Source: Chitinophaga sp. S165 (GTDB taxonomy: Bacteria > Bacteroidota > Bacteroidia > Chitinophagales > Chitinophagaceae). Taken from it: DNA of 64,000 nt. The translations under genes were made by a program, and so were the position numbers. The notes beneath the pieces are model-generated. The model had not been told where the DNA came from, searched no databases, and saw nothing but the letters and a program-made list of their open reading frames with translations. The stretch lies in contig NZ_QGTG01000006.1 of the NCBI RefSeq assembly GCF_003182155.1, positions 372,001 to 436,000 on the forward strand. The letters are read 5' to 3'. The number at the start of each line of letters is the position of its first letter. Positions within the stretch are counted from its first letter, which is position 1. Positions 25,714-35,700 of the stretch are shown in pieces.

Positions 25714-26652
25714 TCAGGATACCTTTTCTTTAGCCTCATCCCTTAACCCTTTCGCCAGATCGTCTGAAGGGTCTATTTCAAGCGCTTTATCAAAATCACC
25801 AAGTGCTTTCTGGTATTGTTCCAAACTGTTCCATACCAGGCCTCTTCGTATATAATACGTGATGTCATCACTGTCAAGTGCTATGGCCTTATCCAGGTCA
25901 GCGATCGCTTTTTCATATTGATCTGTGTCATGCCAAACAGAACCGCGGCCATAGTATGATAATGCAAAATCCGGGTCCAATGAAATAGCATAGTCGAAAT
26001 CGTTCATTGCAGCAGTGAAGTTTTTCAGATCGGTATGTGCCATTCCACGCCTGCAATAGAAATCTGCATTGTCTGCGTCAAGCGATATCGCCATGTCGAA
26101 ATCAGCAATGGCATTTTCAGGATCTCCGTTGCGGCGCGAAGTTATACCACGGTGGAAGTAAGACATGGAAAAACCTGGGGCTATCTCAATTGCTCTGTCA
26201 TAATCCGCCATTGCCTTTTCAAAATTATTCTGGAAAGAGAAGCAATTGGCTCTGTATAAATAGGCCGGTACATAACCTTCCGCCAGTTCAAGCCCTTTCG
26301 TATAATCTCCAATTGCCTGGTCGTAATGATAGTTGTCATACCAGAAATCGCCCCGTTCAAAATAAACCGCTGCGGTATCCGGACTTAGTTGTATTGCCTG
26401 GTTATAATCTCTTAGTGCAGCTTCATGTTCGTTTATTTCCACGTATGCCCTGGCGCGATTAATATAAAGTTCCCACTCGTCTGGCCGCAGCGCGATTGCT
26501 TTCTCATAATCAGCGATAACCTTTTCAACTTGTTGCCTGAAGTTTTCTTGTGAATTTAATGTGTGCATACAGATAGCCAATAAAATGACGATGAATGTAT
26601 GATAAATATCTGAATGCAGGAAGCTGGTGGCTCTTATCCGGAATAGCCTCAT
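25714..26652 (-). CDS. Tetratricopeptide-repeat protein
   Basis: A 312-residue protein with an N-terminal hydrophobic segment (FIVILLAICMHTL), a likely export signal or membrane anchor. About eight consecutive 34-residue TPRs follow (each ending like ADYDRAIEIAPG, ADLDKAIALDSD, GDFDKALEIDPS). TPR arrays form protein-binding scaffolds; partners are unknown. The ATG at 26652 is chosen because GGGAGG lies 10 bp ahead of it. That is a strong Shine-Dalgarno site, rare in this phylum, and the ATG at 26685 would leave it inside the gene. Repeats are highly regular, suggesting recent internal duplication. Confidence 0.88.
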   Translation of the reverse strand: MRLFRIRATSFLHSDIYHTFIVILLAICMHTLNSQENFRQQVEKVIADYEKAIALRPDEWELYINRARAYVEINEHEAALRDYNQAIQLSPDTAAVYFERGDFWYDNYHYDQAIGDYTKGLELAEGYVPAYLYRANCFSFQNNFEKAMADYDRAIEIAPGFSMSYFHRGITSRRNGDPENAIADFDMAISLDADNADFYCRRGMAHTDLKNFTAAMNDFDYAISLDPDFALSYYGRGSVWHDTDQYEKAIADLDKAIALDSDDITYYIRRGLVWNSLEQYQKALGDFDKALEIDPSDDLAKGLRDEAKEKVS

Positions 26653-26845
26653 ATAAATAATTCCTCCCGAATGGCGGACACCCATCTCTCAAGTGTCATA
26701 TACTAGATTGAAATACCACGTTGTGTAAACAAGCATCATGGGCCGCAAAAGAAGCCTGTGTGACCTGTTTGTGCTGTAAGTTCCCGTTACCACTGTCTAT
26801 AACCTCATGTTTGACCAAATAAAATACACATTTAAAATCCACATT

Positions 26846-28507
26846 ATGATGAACAGTCTGATTAAGACAGGTATCTGCCTGCTGGCATTAACATCCTGTA
26901 AAGAAAGCCTTTTAGCTCCTGTTGAAAAACCCCTTCAGGTTGAAAGCATTATGAGCGCTGCTGCTCTCGCTGATTACATGACAGTTACACTAAAGAACGT
27001 CAAAAGCAACAAGTTCCTGGAAGTAGGAGGGAACCCGGTACAAAATGCCAAATTCAAAGACAATGCGCTTCTGCAACAATGGGAAACTTCCATGTCTGGT
27101 GCTGAAGTAGACCTGTGGCAGAAGTGGCATCTTATCTATCAAACAACCGCAGGTGGGATTAAGTATTACCATATCCGTAGTCTTCATAGCGGTAAACTGA
27201 TCGACGTACCTTCCGGAACTAATGTCAGCGGTACGGTCATGCAGCAATACGCAGCGTTCCCACTGCTTGCAGATCAGCAGTTATGGCGCCTTGTAGAAGT
27301 CACTACAGGACAATACAGGATCGTCAACAAAGGTAACGGCCTGGCGCTATCTGTTGCTGGAGGCGCTACGGGTAACGGCGTGCAGGTAATACAGGAAACA
27401 GCTGTCAACGATACCAAACAATACTGGACCATTACCGCAATAGCGGCAGATACCTACCGGGACGATGAAGTCGTACGCTTCTTCCATCGTAACAGTGCCA
27501 GCCTGGGCTCCGCTGCTTTTGACCAGGGCAACAGCATTCCGCTGACCTGGGGCGCTAATAACGGTAAAGTACTGTGGGTAACACAAGATGCCTGGGATGG
27601 TTCACAGGTACAGTCTAACGGCATGTTTAACTGCGGCAATTTTCATAGTTATAGTAACTCTGTATTCATTCAGCCATCTAAAACAAACTGGAACCCTAAC
27701 AGTGCGCCTAACATGACCATTAATAACAGCACCTCCGGTAAGCCCAAGCAGATCTTCAATATACAGCCGGGTACATCCTGGTCATGGTCTGGCCCTGGTA
27801 TCGAGATCGGCGATAAGGTATGGGTGCAATGCGGAGAAGGAAATGGGCTGACTGCCACCGGACAATCATTTTATCGCTTAACGCAAAGCTCCGGTACACA
27901 ATGGGTATCCGAGCGTATGATGCCTAATGGTTTTGCCGGTCAGACTGCCATCAGTTATTCTACCGGCTTGGTGAAACCAGGCGATGGTTACGTATACGCG
28001 TTCGGCAGTGAAGCCGTCTTTTTCGGTTATGGCAGTTATATCCATGTAGCCAGGTTCCCCGAAAGTAATCCGCTGCAATGGCAGTATTACAACGGATCAA
28101 CATGGACCAGTACGCCTGTTGCCGGAGAGACTTCCAAAATCTCCGATGCCAGGGGCAGCAACAGCGTAGCTTATCTGAATGGAAAATATATCCTGATGAC
28201 GATGGACCAGGGCTTTAACTGCGATCCCGACAGAAGTATTTATATCTCTACTTCCAGCTCGCCGACAGGTCCCTTTTCAACACAGATCAAGGTGTATACA
28301 ATAAAGGAATACTTCAAAGAACAGTACACCCGTTATTATACGCCCGTTATTCATCCTGAGTTTGTCAATGGAAGAAATGAGCTACTACTGACGTACAGCG
28401 TGAATTTTTCAGCATGCGGTTTAGATGGTTGTGAAGGTGCTTACCTTGACCCATATTATTACCGGTTAAAGGGTATAAGGGTCCCCTATTCGAAAATAGG
28501 GCTCTGA
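26846..28507 (+). CDS. Ricin-type lectin lipoprotein with DUF5005/DUF4185-like propeller
   Basis: A 553-residue surface lipoprotein: signal peptide with lipobox LTSC (Cys18). A beta-trefoil (RICIN/CBM13-like) domain lies at about residues 45-190, with repeats such as YYHIRSLHSGKLIDVPSG, QLWRLVEVTTGQYRIVNKGNGLALSV and QYWTITAI. The remaining 350 residues (RDDEVVRFFHRNSASLGSAA..., ISDARGSNSVAYLNGKYILMTMD, SIYISTSSSPTGPFS) form the blade pattern of DUF5005/DUF4185-like or GH43/GH130-like five-bladed propellers. No catalytic residues can be assigned. A sugar-binding or glycan-cleaving role is likely. ATG at 26846 keeps the signal peptide at the N-terminus. Confidence 0.78.
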   Translation: MMNSLIKTGICLLALTSCKESLLAPVEKPLQVESIMSAAALADYMTVTLKNVKSNKFLEVGGNPVQNAKFKDNALLQQWETSMSGAEVDLWQKWHLIYQTTAGGIKYYHIRSLHSGKLIDVPSGTNVSGTVMQQYAAFPLLADQQLWRLVEVTTGQYRIVNKGNGLALSVAGGATGNGVQVIQETAVNDTKQYWTITAIAADTYRDDEVVRFFHRNSASLGSAAFDQGNSIPLTWGANNGKVLWVTQDAWDGSQVQSNGMFNCGNFHSYSNSVFIQPSKTNWNPNSAPNMTINNSTSGKPKQIFNIQPGTSWSWSGPGIEIGDKVWVQCGEGNGLTATGQSFYRLTQSSGTQWVSERMMPNGFAGQTAISYSTGLVKPGDGYVYAFGSEAVFFGYGSYIHVARFPESNPLQWQYYNGSTWTSTPVAGETSKISDARGSNSVAYLNGKYILMTMDQGFNCDPDRSIYISTSSSPTGPFSTQIKVYTIKEYFKEQYTRYYTPVIHPEFVNGRNELLLTYSVNFSACGLDGCEGAYLDPYYYRLKGIRVPYSKIGL

Positions 28508-28521
28508 TAACATTTTCCCGA

Positions 28522-28598
28522 TGAAGTCCACCTATGCGTCGTATATGCGCCCTGTATGCGTCGTGTATGAAGCGTATATAAAGCGTACTCGCATATCA
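28522..28598. repeat. Tandem 11-bp repeats (element 2)
   Basis: Seven 11-bp units in phase, the clearest being TATGCGTCGTA (28533), TATGCGCCCTG (28544), TATGCGTCGTG (28555), TATGAAGCGTA (28566) and TATAAAGCGTA (28577). The last unit, CTCGCATATCA, partly inverts the first. It shares the 11-bp period, though not the sequence, with the elements at 13361 and 58538. Confidence 0.65.
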
Positions 28599-28614
28599 TT
28601 ACAAAACATGATCA

Positions 28615-28657
28615 ACAAAACAAATAGGATCCATAACCGGGGTCCTATTTGTTTTGT
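28615..28657 (+). terminator. Strong stem-loop terminator
   Basis: ACAAAACAAATAGGA and TCCTATTTGTTTTGT form a perfect 15-bp stem, followed by AAATGG. The T-rich right arm can act as the tail. It closes the lectin lipoprotein transcript and separates it from the mannan locus. Confidence 0.7.
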
Positions 28658-28715
28658 AAATGGCGGTACCCCTCTTCTCGCGTGTCTACTATAAAAGCCA
28701 TCGCAAATAATACAT

Positions 28716-30986
28716 ATGAACCTTCGGACTACCATCACCACGTTATTATGCACCACCTGGATCACGGCATTTGCCCAGCAAAAGGACCTGGTAACCTATG
28801 CAAACACCCTCCAGGGTACAAACTCAGAATTCGCTTTAAGCCACGGGAATACTTATCCGACCACATCACTGCCCTTCGGCATGCATGCCTGGTCGGCACA
28901 AACCGGCAAGAATGGCGACGGCTGGAAATACCAATACAAGGCTACCACCATCCGCGGATTCCAGCAGGTACACCAATGCAGCCCCTGGGTGGGCGATTAC
29001 GCCGTAATAAGCCTGATGCCGGTAGCTGGAGAACTGAAAGTCAACGAAGAAGAGCGTGCAGCGGGGTTTAGCCATGCGAACGAGATCGCGCGTCCTGACT
29101 ACTACAAAGTAACGTTTAACAATAAAGTCACTACCGAAATATCACCCACAGAAAGAGGTGCGCACCTGCGTTTTTCCTTTCCGGCAGGCGCACCGGCACA
29201 CATCGTACTGGACGGTTACAACGCGGTGAGTGAAGTAAAGATATTCCCTGGAGAACGGAAGATCACAGGCTACGTAACCAATGGGCGCTTTATCCCAAAG
29301 GATTTCAGAAGTTACTTCGTCATTGTGTTTGACCAGCCTTTTGAAGCGGTAGGTACCTGGGAGAATGTAAACAACAAAATATCGGCAGACAGCCTTTCCA
29401 CCGTAGGAAAAGGTGCCGGTGCATATATCCGCTTCCGCAAGGGAGCAAAGGTACAGGCCCGTGTCGCGTCTTCCTATATCAGTCCGGAGCAGGCGGAACT
29501 GACCTGGCAGCAGGAACTGGGAAAGTTTACCAAACTGGAACAAACAAAAGCGGCCGCAAACAAGATCTGGAACGACCTTTTCAAAAGGGTACAAGTGGAA
29601 GGCGGTTCGGAACAGGACAAGGCGACTTTTTACTCCTGCCTTTTCAGAGCGAATCTCTTCTCTCACCAGTTCTTCGAGTATAACGCCAAAGGAGAGCCTT
29701 ACTACTACAGCCCTTACGATGGTAAAGTCCACAACGGCTATATGTATACAGACAACGGCTTCTGGGATACCTTTCGTGCACAGTTCCCGCTGAATACGAT
29801 CGTACATCCAACGATGCAGGGCCAATACATGCAGGCATTACTCGCTGCACAGGAGCAGTGCGGCTGGTTCCCGGCCTGGTCTTTCCCGGGTGAAACAGGC
29901 GGTATGCTGGGCAATCATGCCATCTCTCTGTTAACAGATGCCTGGGTAAAGGGGATCCGCACATTCGACCCTAAAAAGGCCCTGGATGCCTATTATCATG
30001 AAGCGATGAATAAAGGCCCCTGGGGCGGGGCAAATGGCCGTGCCGGCTGGAAGGAATATTATCAGCTGGGATATGTAAGCTTCCCTGAATCGCATGGTAG
30101 TACTTCCCAGACACTGGAATACGCCTATGACGACTTCTGTGGTTATCAGCTGGCAAAATCAACCGGCAACAGCTTCTACCAATACATCTTTGGCCGTACG
30201 CTGTATAACTACAAAAACCAGTACGATACCGCCACCGGTTTTATGCGTGGCCGCAAGCTGGATGGCAGTTGGGTGGAAGATTTTGATCCTTACAAATGGG
30301 GAGGACCCTATACAGAAGGCAATGCCTGGCATTGGCAGTGGTCCGTGTTTCATGATGTACAGGGCCTTATCAACCTGATGGGAGGGGAAAGCCGTTTCAT
30401 CGCTAAGATGGACTCCGTATTCAGCGTACCTGATAAAGTGAACGTAGGCTACTACGGACAAATGATCCATGAAATGCAGGAAATGGTAGATGGTAAGATG
30501 GGGCAGTACGCGCATGGCAATCAGCCCATCCAGCACATGATCTATCTCTACAACTACGCCGGCCAGCCCTGGAAGGCACAGGCACACGCAAGAGAGGTAA
30601 TGAGCAAACTATACAACGCCGGTCCCGACGGTTATCCTGGCGATGAAGACCAGGGGCAGATGTCTTCCTGGTATGTCATGAGTGCCCTGGGACTATACAG
30701 CGTCTGCCCTGGAACTGACCAGTACGTGATCGGTAGTCCGGTGTTCCCTAAAGCGGCCATCACGCTGGAGAACGGGAAACAGTTCACAATAGAAGCACAC
30801 AACAACAGTCCGGAAAACGTGTATATACAATCCGCTACGCTGAATGGCAGACCGTATTCGCATAACTGGATCAGTCATACCGATATCATGAACGGAGGTA
30901 TCCTGGTACTGGAAATGGGCAGTAAGCCCGCCACCAACCGGGGGCTCGCACCGGCTGATAAGCCCTTCTCGATAAGCATGCAATAG
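28716..30986 (+). CDS. GH92-family alpha-mannosidase
   Basis: A 756-residue exported enzyme: signal peptide MNLRTTITTLLCTTWITAFAQ. It has the N-terminal beta-sandwich of GH92 (NTLQGTNSEFALSHGNTYPTTSLPFGMHAWSAQTG) and the (alpha/alpha)6 catalytic domain. The latter includes DNGFWDTFRAQFPLNTI, the acid residue region GDEDQGQMSSWYVMSALG (Glu644, Asp645) and CPGTDQYVIGSPVFPKA. GH92 enzymes are calcium-dependent exo-alpha-mannosidases that trim yeast mannan or N-glycans. It precedes the sigma/anti-sigma pair of the mannan locus and is about 40% of the length away from its paralogue at 41490, from which it clearly differs. Confidence 0.95.
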   Translation: MNLRTTITTLLCTTWITAFAQQKDLVTYANTLQGTNSEFALSHGNTYPTTSLPFGMHAWSAQTGKNGDGWKYQYKATTIRGFQQVHQCSPWVGDYAVISLMPVAGELKVNEEERAAGFSHANEIARPDYYKVTFNNKVTTEISPTERGAHLRFSFPAGAPAHIVLDGYNAVSEVKIFPGERKITGYVTNGRFIPKDFRSYFVIVFDQPFEAVGTWENVNNKISADSLSTVGKGAGAYIRFRKGAKVQARVASSYISPEQAELTWQQELGKFTKLEQTKAAANKIWNDLFKRVQVEGGSEQDKATFYSCLFRANLFSHQFFEYNAKGEPYYYSPYDGKVHNGYMYTDNGFWDTFRAQFPLNTIVHPTMQGQYMQALLAAQEQCGWFPAWSFPGETGGMLGNHAISLLTDAWVKGIRTFDPKKALDAYYHEAMNKGPWGGANGRAGWKEYYQLGYVSFPESHGSTSQTLEYAYDDFCGYQLAKSTGNSFYQYIFGRTLYNYKNQYDTATGFMRGRKLDGSWVEDFDPYKWGGPYTEGNAWHWQWSVFHDVQGLINLMGGESRFIAKMDSVFSVPDKVNVGYYGQMIHEMQEMVDGKMGQYAHGNQPIQHMIYLYNYAGQPWKAQAHAREVMSKLYNAGPDGYPGDEDQGQMSSWYVMSALGLYSVCPGTDQYVIGSPVFPKAAITLENGKQFTIEAHNNSPENVYIQSATLNGRPYSHNWISHTDIMNGGILVLEMGSKPATNRGLAPADKPFSISMQ

Positions 30987-31073
30987 GATAAAAAATGCCG
31001 CATCGCAAAAAACAGAGCGGATTTAGAAAATTGTGCTAAAACGATTACATTAGCCGGTAGTTGAATTCACGCG

Positions 31074-31670
31074 ATGCGACAAGATTTTTCCACGTATACT
31101 GATGAAGAGGTGTTCCTGCTCGTGAAACAGGGGGATAGCGATGCATTCGAAGAGATTTTCAGACGTTTCTGGCAGGAACTGCTGGACGCAGCCTACAGGC
31201 GGGTAAAAGTGCAGGAAACAGCCATGGAAATGGTGCAAAGCCTGCTGGTAAACCTGTACCTGAAACGGGAGACAATTGTGCTCCGTACCTCTCTTCGCAA
31301 CTATCTGCATATTTCACTGAAAAATAAAGTGCTGAATGCCGTACGGTCCGAACTGGTGCGTAACAACTATCAGCAGCATGTATTGACAGATAACAGCCAT
31401 TACCAGCCCGACGCCGCTTCCCTGCTCCAACTGAAGGAGCTACAGGAACAGATCGAGGCCTCCTGTGCAGAAATGCCCGAGAAATGCCGGGAGGTATTTT
31501 ATCTGAGCAGAAAAGAGCACTTGTCCTACCAGGACATTGCCAAACGGCTGGGGATATCTGTGAACACTGTCGAGAAACATATGGTAAAAGCCTTAAAAAT
31601 ATTACGTTCGCGCCTGAAGGAATACAACTTTACACTGTTCTGTTTTCTGGTGACGGAGCTTTTAAAATAG
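31074..31670 (+). CDS. ECF-type RNA polymerase sigma factor
   Basis: A 198-residue sigma factor of the Bacteroidota ECF group. Region 2 is represented by FEEIFRRFWQELLDAAYRRV and region 4 by MPEKCREVFYLSRKEHLSYQDIAKRLGISVNTVEKHMVKALKILR, a standard helix-turn-helix. It ends with a hydrophobic tail (FTLFCFLVTELLK). With the FecR-type anti-sigma downstream and an STN-domain SusC next, it forms a trans-envelope relay: glycan binding at the outer membrane relieves FecR and frees the sigma factor to transcribe the locus. A short terminator-like hairpin at 31699 sits between it and the anti-sigma gene. Confidence 0.95.
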   Translation: MRQDFSTYTDEEVFLLVKQGDSDAFEEIFRRFWQELLDAAYRRVKVQETAMEMVQSLLVNLYLKRETIVLRTSLRNYLHISLKNKVLNAVRSELVRNNYQQHVLTDNSHYQPDAASLLQLKELQEQIEASCAEMPEKCREVFYLSRKEHLSYQDIAKRLGISVNTVEKHMVKALKILRSRLKEYNFTLFCFLVTELLK

Positions 31671-31698
31671 GAGCCGCCCCGGACAATTTTCTGAGCAC

Positions 31699-31718
31699 AG
31701 TGGCGGTAAGCCACTTTT
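31699..31718 (+). terminator. Short terminator-like hairpin between sigma and anti-sigma genes
   Basis: AGTGGC, a 5-nt loop, GCCACT and then TTT. The 6-bp stem is modest but well placed in the 72-bp gap; it could tune the sigma to anti-sigma ratio. Confidence 0.5.
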
Positions 31719-31742
31719 CAGGTGTCTAATGTTAGAGAAACT

Positions 31743-32729
31743 ATGGACATAAGCAATACCAGGTTAAGAGAATTACTGGATAAATATCTGGAAGGCACTG
31801 CCTCTGAAGAAGAGATCGGGGAGGTGAACAATTGGTATAAGTCATTCGACGCACATAAAGGTTTGACAGAACAGTTAAACCCCAACCAACGTACCGCCCT
31901 GGAACAGCTGCTCTTCCTGCGTATCAGTCGCCAGGCAGGACTGGACCAGCCAACCGCAAAGGTGGTGAAGGCCCCCTTCCGTATCTGGTGGGCTGCTGCA
32001 GGTATCGCCGTATTGCTTGCCGCCGGCGGTATTTACTTCGCCTTGAACAAGCGCCCGGCACCCGAAGCACAATACGCCATGGTGACGGAAAAGGCGGAGA
32101 AAGGCAACATTAAAAAGATCGTTTTGCCCGATGGCAGCACTATATGGCTGAATTACGAAAGTCAGCTGCGTTACGCACAACAGAATGACCGTGAAGTATG
32201 GCTCGAAGGAGAAGGATATTTTGAGATCGCTCCGCAGGCAGAGAAACAGTTTCTCGTGCATTCCGGAAAACTGGATGTACAGGTACTGGGTACCAGCTTC
32301 AATATCGACGCATACGCTCCGGCAGATTCTGTAATGGTTACTGTAGCCAGTGGTAAGGTTGCCGTGAGCCATGAGAAGAGTGAAGCGGTTACGCTGACCG
32401 CGAATCAGCTGGCAGTTTATCAGGCAGCTGCCGACAGGATAGAAAAATACGATACAGGCGCAACTGATGCCAGCGCCTGGCGACAAGGGCTCCTTGTATT
32501 TAAAAATGCCAGCTTCCGGAGTATAGGCCGTAAACTGGAACGCCGCTATGACGTGAGAATCCGGTTTGACGGCAACCGTACTGCCAGCGCACAGCTTTCC
32601 GCCAGCTTTGGCAGAGAGCAGCCGCTGAAGGACATTCTGCGCATGTTATGTGATATTTATGGTTTCAACTACCGTCAGCAACCAGGTACCAACGAATACC
32701 TGATATATGATGATCAACCACATCAGTAA
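31743..32729 (+). CDS. FecR-family anti-sigma factor
   Basis: A 328-residue single-pass inner-membrane protein. The ATG at 31743 is preferred to a GTG seven codons upstream. An N-terminal cytosolic sigma-binding region (about residues 1-75) precedes one membrane helix (IWWAAAGIAVLLAAGGIYFAL). The periplasmic FecR domain follows, with LPDGSTIWLNYESQLRY and EVWLEGEGYFEIA, then a DUF4974-like C-terminus (FKNASFRSIGRKLERRYDVRIRF). It receives the signal from the STN domain of the adjacent SusC and controls the ECF sigma factor encoded just upstream. Confidence 0.95.
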   Translation: MDISNTRLRELLDKYLEGTASEEEIGEVNNWYKSFDAHKGLTEQLNPNQRTALEQLLFLRISRQAGLDQPTAKVVKAPFRIWWAAAGIAVLLAAGGIYFALNKRPAPEAQYAMVTEKAEKGNIKKIVLPDGSTIWLNYESQLRYAQQNDREVWLEGEGYFEIAPQAEKQFLVHSGKLDVQVLGTSFNIDAYAPADSVMVTVASGKVAVSHEKSEAVTLTANQLAVYQAAADRIEKYDTGATDASAWRQGLLVFKNASFRSIGRKLERRYDVRIRFDGNRTASAQLSASFGREQPLKDILRMLCDIYGFNYRQQPGTNEYLIYDDQPHQ

Positions 32730-32759
32730 CCGGATCTGATTTTCCGGAGAAGGAAGATA

Positions 32760-35700
32760 ATGGGAAGTTATGAAAGAAAAACAGCGGGACGCCTGCATGT
32801 AAAGGCTATGTACATAGCCTTCATGATAATGCTATGCTGTTTCGGAGGAGATTTACGTGTATCCGCCCAGGTTGTATCAACTAATGAACTAAAACAGACA
32901 TTGGTAAATATCGAAGTAGTCAACCAGACCTTCGATAAAGTATTTGAGCAGATCGAAGCAAATACACCATTCCGGTTTATTTTCAATCCATCTGAAGTAA
33001 CACGCAGTGGTAAGATAACGATCAGTAAAAAGAATATTTCGGTCGAACAGGTGCTGAAGCTATTGCCCGCACCTTTGCAATATGAAATGAGAGGTAGAAG
33101 CATCCTCGTTATGCAGGATAAGAAGCAAACTGTTGAACAGCCGCTCATACAGGCTCGCTTTGGTCACGTTTCAGATGCAGAAGGTACGGCCCTTCCCGGT
33201 GTCAATGTTACCGTAAAAGGTACTACTCACCGCAGCATCACCGACCAGGATGGCGCATTCCGTATTGATGCAGCAGCCGGAGATACGCTCTGCTTCAACC
33301 TGATGGGCTTCCATAACTTAAGATTGGCAGTATCATCAACAGCATCGCTGAATATCATGTTGCAACCCGGTACCTCCGCGCTCCGCGAAGTAGTAGTGAT
33401 CGGTTACGGTTCGACCAATAAAGACAACCTGACCACTGCAGTAGGGACCGTAAACGGTGAGCAGCTTGACGAACGTGCTACGACATTAAATCTCGCCCAG
33501 GGACTGGCAGGGAAAGTAGCTGGTGTAAGTGTGATGCTGAACTCCGGTAAACCGGGCGGCAATCCGATCGTAAAGATAAGAGGCACAGGTTCTATCAACG
33601 CTTATAACGGTCCGCTGTACGTGATCGATGGTATCGTTGGTGCAGACCCTATGAGCATCGATCCGAATATAGTTGGTTCGGTGGATGTTTTGAAAGATGC
33701 CGCCGCTTCCGCTATATATGGCTCAAGAGGTGCTAATGGCGTGATCGTGGTAACGACTAAAAAAGGAACGAAGAACAGTCCGGCTATCTCATTCCGCAAT
33801 ACCGCCAGCTTTGCTACCCTGGCTCGGGAGATAGACCTGATGAATGCTGATGAAGCACTGGAAATGTTCAAACGTGAATACGAATACAGCCCAGGCCGCA
33901 TTGCACCGCATCTTGATCCGGATCGTCAGTTCTCACGTAAGAACGACTTGTTCAACAGCGATGGTACGCCTAAATACAATACCAACTGGCAGAAAGAAGC
34001 GAGCAGACTGGCTATATCACACGAACATGCACTGGCTTTTTCTTTAGGCAAAGATGATATATCAGTACTGACAAGCCTCTCGTACAACGACCAGCAGGGT
34101 ATTCTGATCAATAGCTATTCCCGCCAGCTGAATGGCTTCATCAACGTCGGATGGAATGTGAAGAAGTGGCTGCATATCCAGTCAGTGATCAACAGCGGGT
34201 CATTTAAACAGAATAACGTAGACATTAATACATTCGGTCTCAACGCAGTACGGCAGATCTATGAGTTCCTGCCTTTCTTTCCGGTGAGATATCCGGATGG
34301 CACATACACAAGGAAAGGGGACTATCCAGGTGCAGAGAATTCCGAAAATCCGGTAAGACTGATGAACGAAGTACAGTCAGTTGCAGGGCGTACCTATACC
34401 ATGGGCAACCTGCTGGCTACTTTTTATCTGAGCAGCAAACTGCAGTTGACAGCCGGTATCAGCGGACAAACAGGCGCTAACTATAGCTTGTATTTTTCAG
34501 GCAGGGATATCGTTGGATACTCCGATATCCAGCGCGGAGTAGCTACTCGCGGGCATGGTAATTCTGCTTCCTGGACATCGGAAGATTACCTTACCTGGAA
34601 AGACCGCTTTGGAAAACATCAGCTCACCGGCGTGGCCGGGGCCAGCTGGTACTACTTTGCCAACATGAATACACAGGCCGGCAGTGAAGGGTTCTTTGAC
34701 GACTTCTTTTCATATAACAGTCTGCAAACCGGCCTGGTGCCGCAACGGCCAACGTCCGGACAAAGTGAGACTGCCATGAACTCATTTTACATGCGGTTTA
34801 ACTATGACTATGATAATCGCTACCTGTTCGGCATGTCATTCCGTGCAGATGGATCATCACGCTTTGGGGCTAATAACCGCTACGGATATTTTCCCAGCTT
34901 TTCAGCAGCATGGCGTTTATCATCAGAACCGTTCATGAAAGACGTACAGATTGTCAACGATCTGAAACTGCGTGCCAGTTATGGTATTGTAGGTAATTCA
35001 GACATTGGAGATTACGTAACACAGAGTAGGGTTAACAGCGGACAGGCCCCTTTCGGCGGACAAGTAGAACCATCTGCCACTTTGGGTAGTCTTGGGAACA
35101 GCAATCTGAAATGGGAGAGGGCGCACCAGCTGAACTTCGGCCTGGACGCGTCATTGTGGGATAGAAGGATCCAGTTTACTGCTGATCTGTATAACCGGGT
35201 AACGAAAGACTTGTTATACTTCAAGTTGTTACCGGCTACATCGGGTTACCAGGGCGTATTTGACAATATCGGTTCTATCCGTAACAAAGGAGTTGAGTTG
35301 TCCATCGCTTCGGATAATATCCGGCGTAAACACTTCCTCTGGAATACCTCCTTGATCTATTCCATGAACCGCTCGCGGGTATTGGAACTGAACGGAGACA
35401 TTATGTATCCCTGGGCAGGCCGTATTATGGAAGGCCGTCCGCTGAACGAGTTTTTCGGTTACCAGCGTCTGGGCACATGGAGCACAGACGAAGTTGCCGA
35501 AGCCGCTGTATTTGGAAAGAAACCAGGTGACCTGAAGTACGCCGACCTTAATAACAACAAGGTGAAAGATGCGGGCGACCGCACAGTGCTGGGTAACGGT
35601 ATGCCCAATTTCGAAGCAAGCCTGGTGAATACGTTCAACTATCGCAACTTCTCACTGGCACTCGACCTGCAGGTGATCTACGGTCATAGTCTCGCTAATC

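Noticed and set aside
28522..28598. CRISPR-like array
   Set aside because: Units are 11 bp, contiguous and degenerate, with no spacers and no cas genes nearby.
29142..29825. 227-codon minus-strand open frame inside the first GH92 gene
   Set aside because: Antisense shadow of a conserved enzyme; composition unusual with many Cys and Arg.
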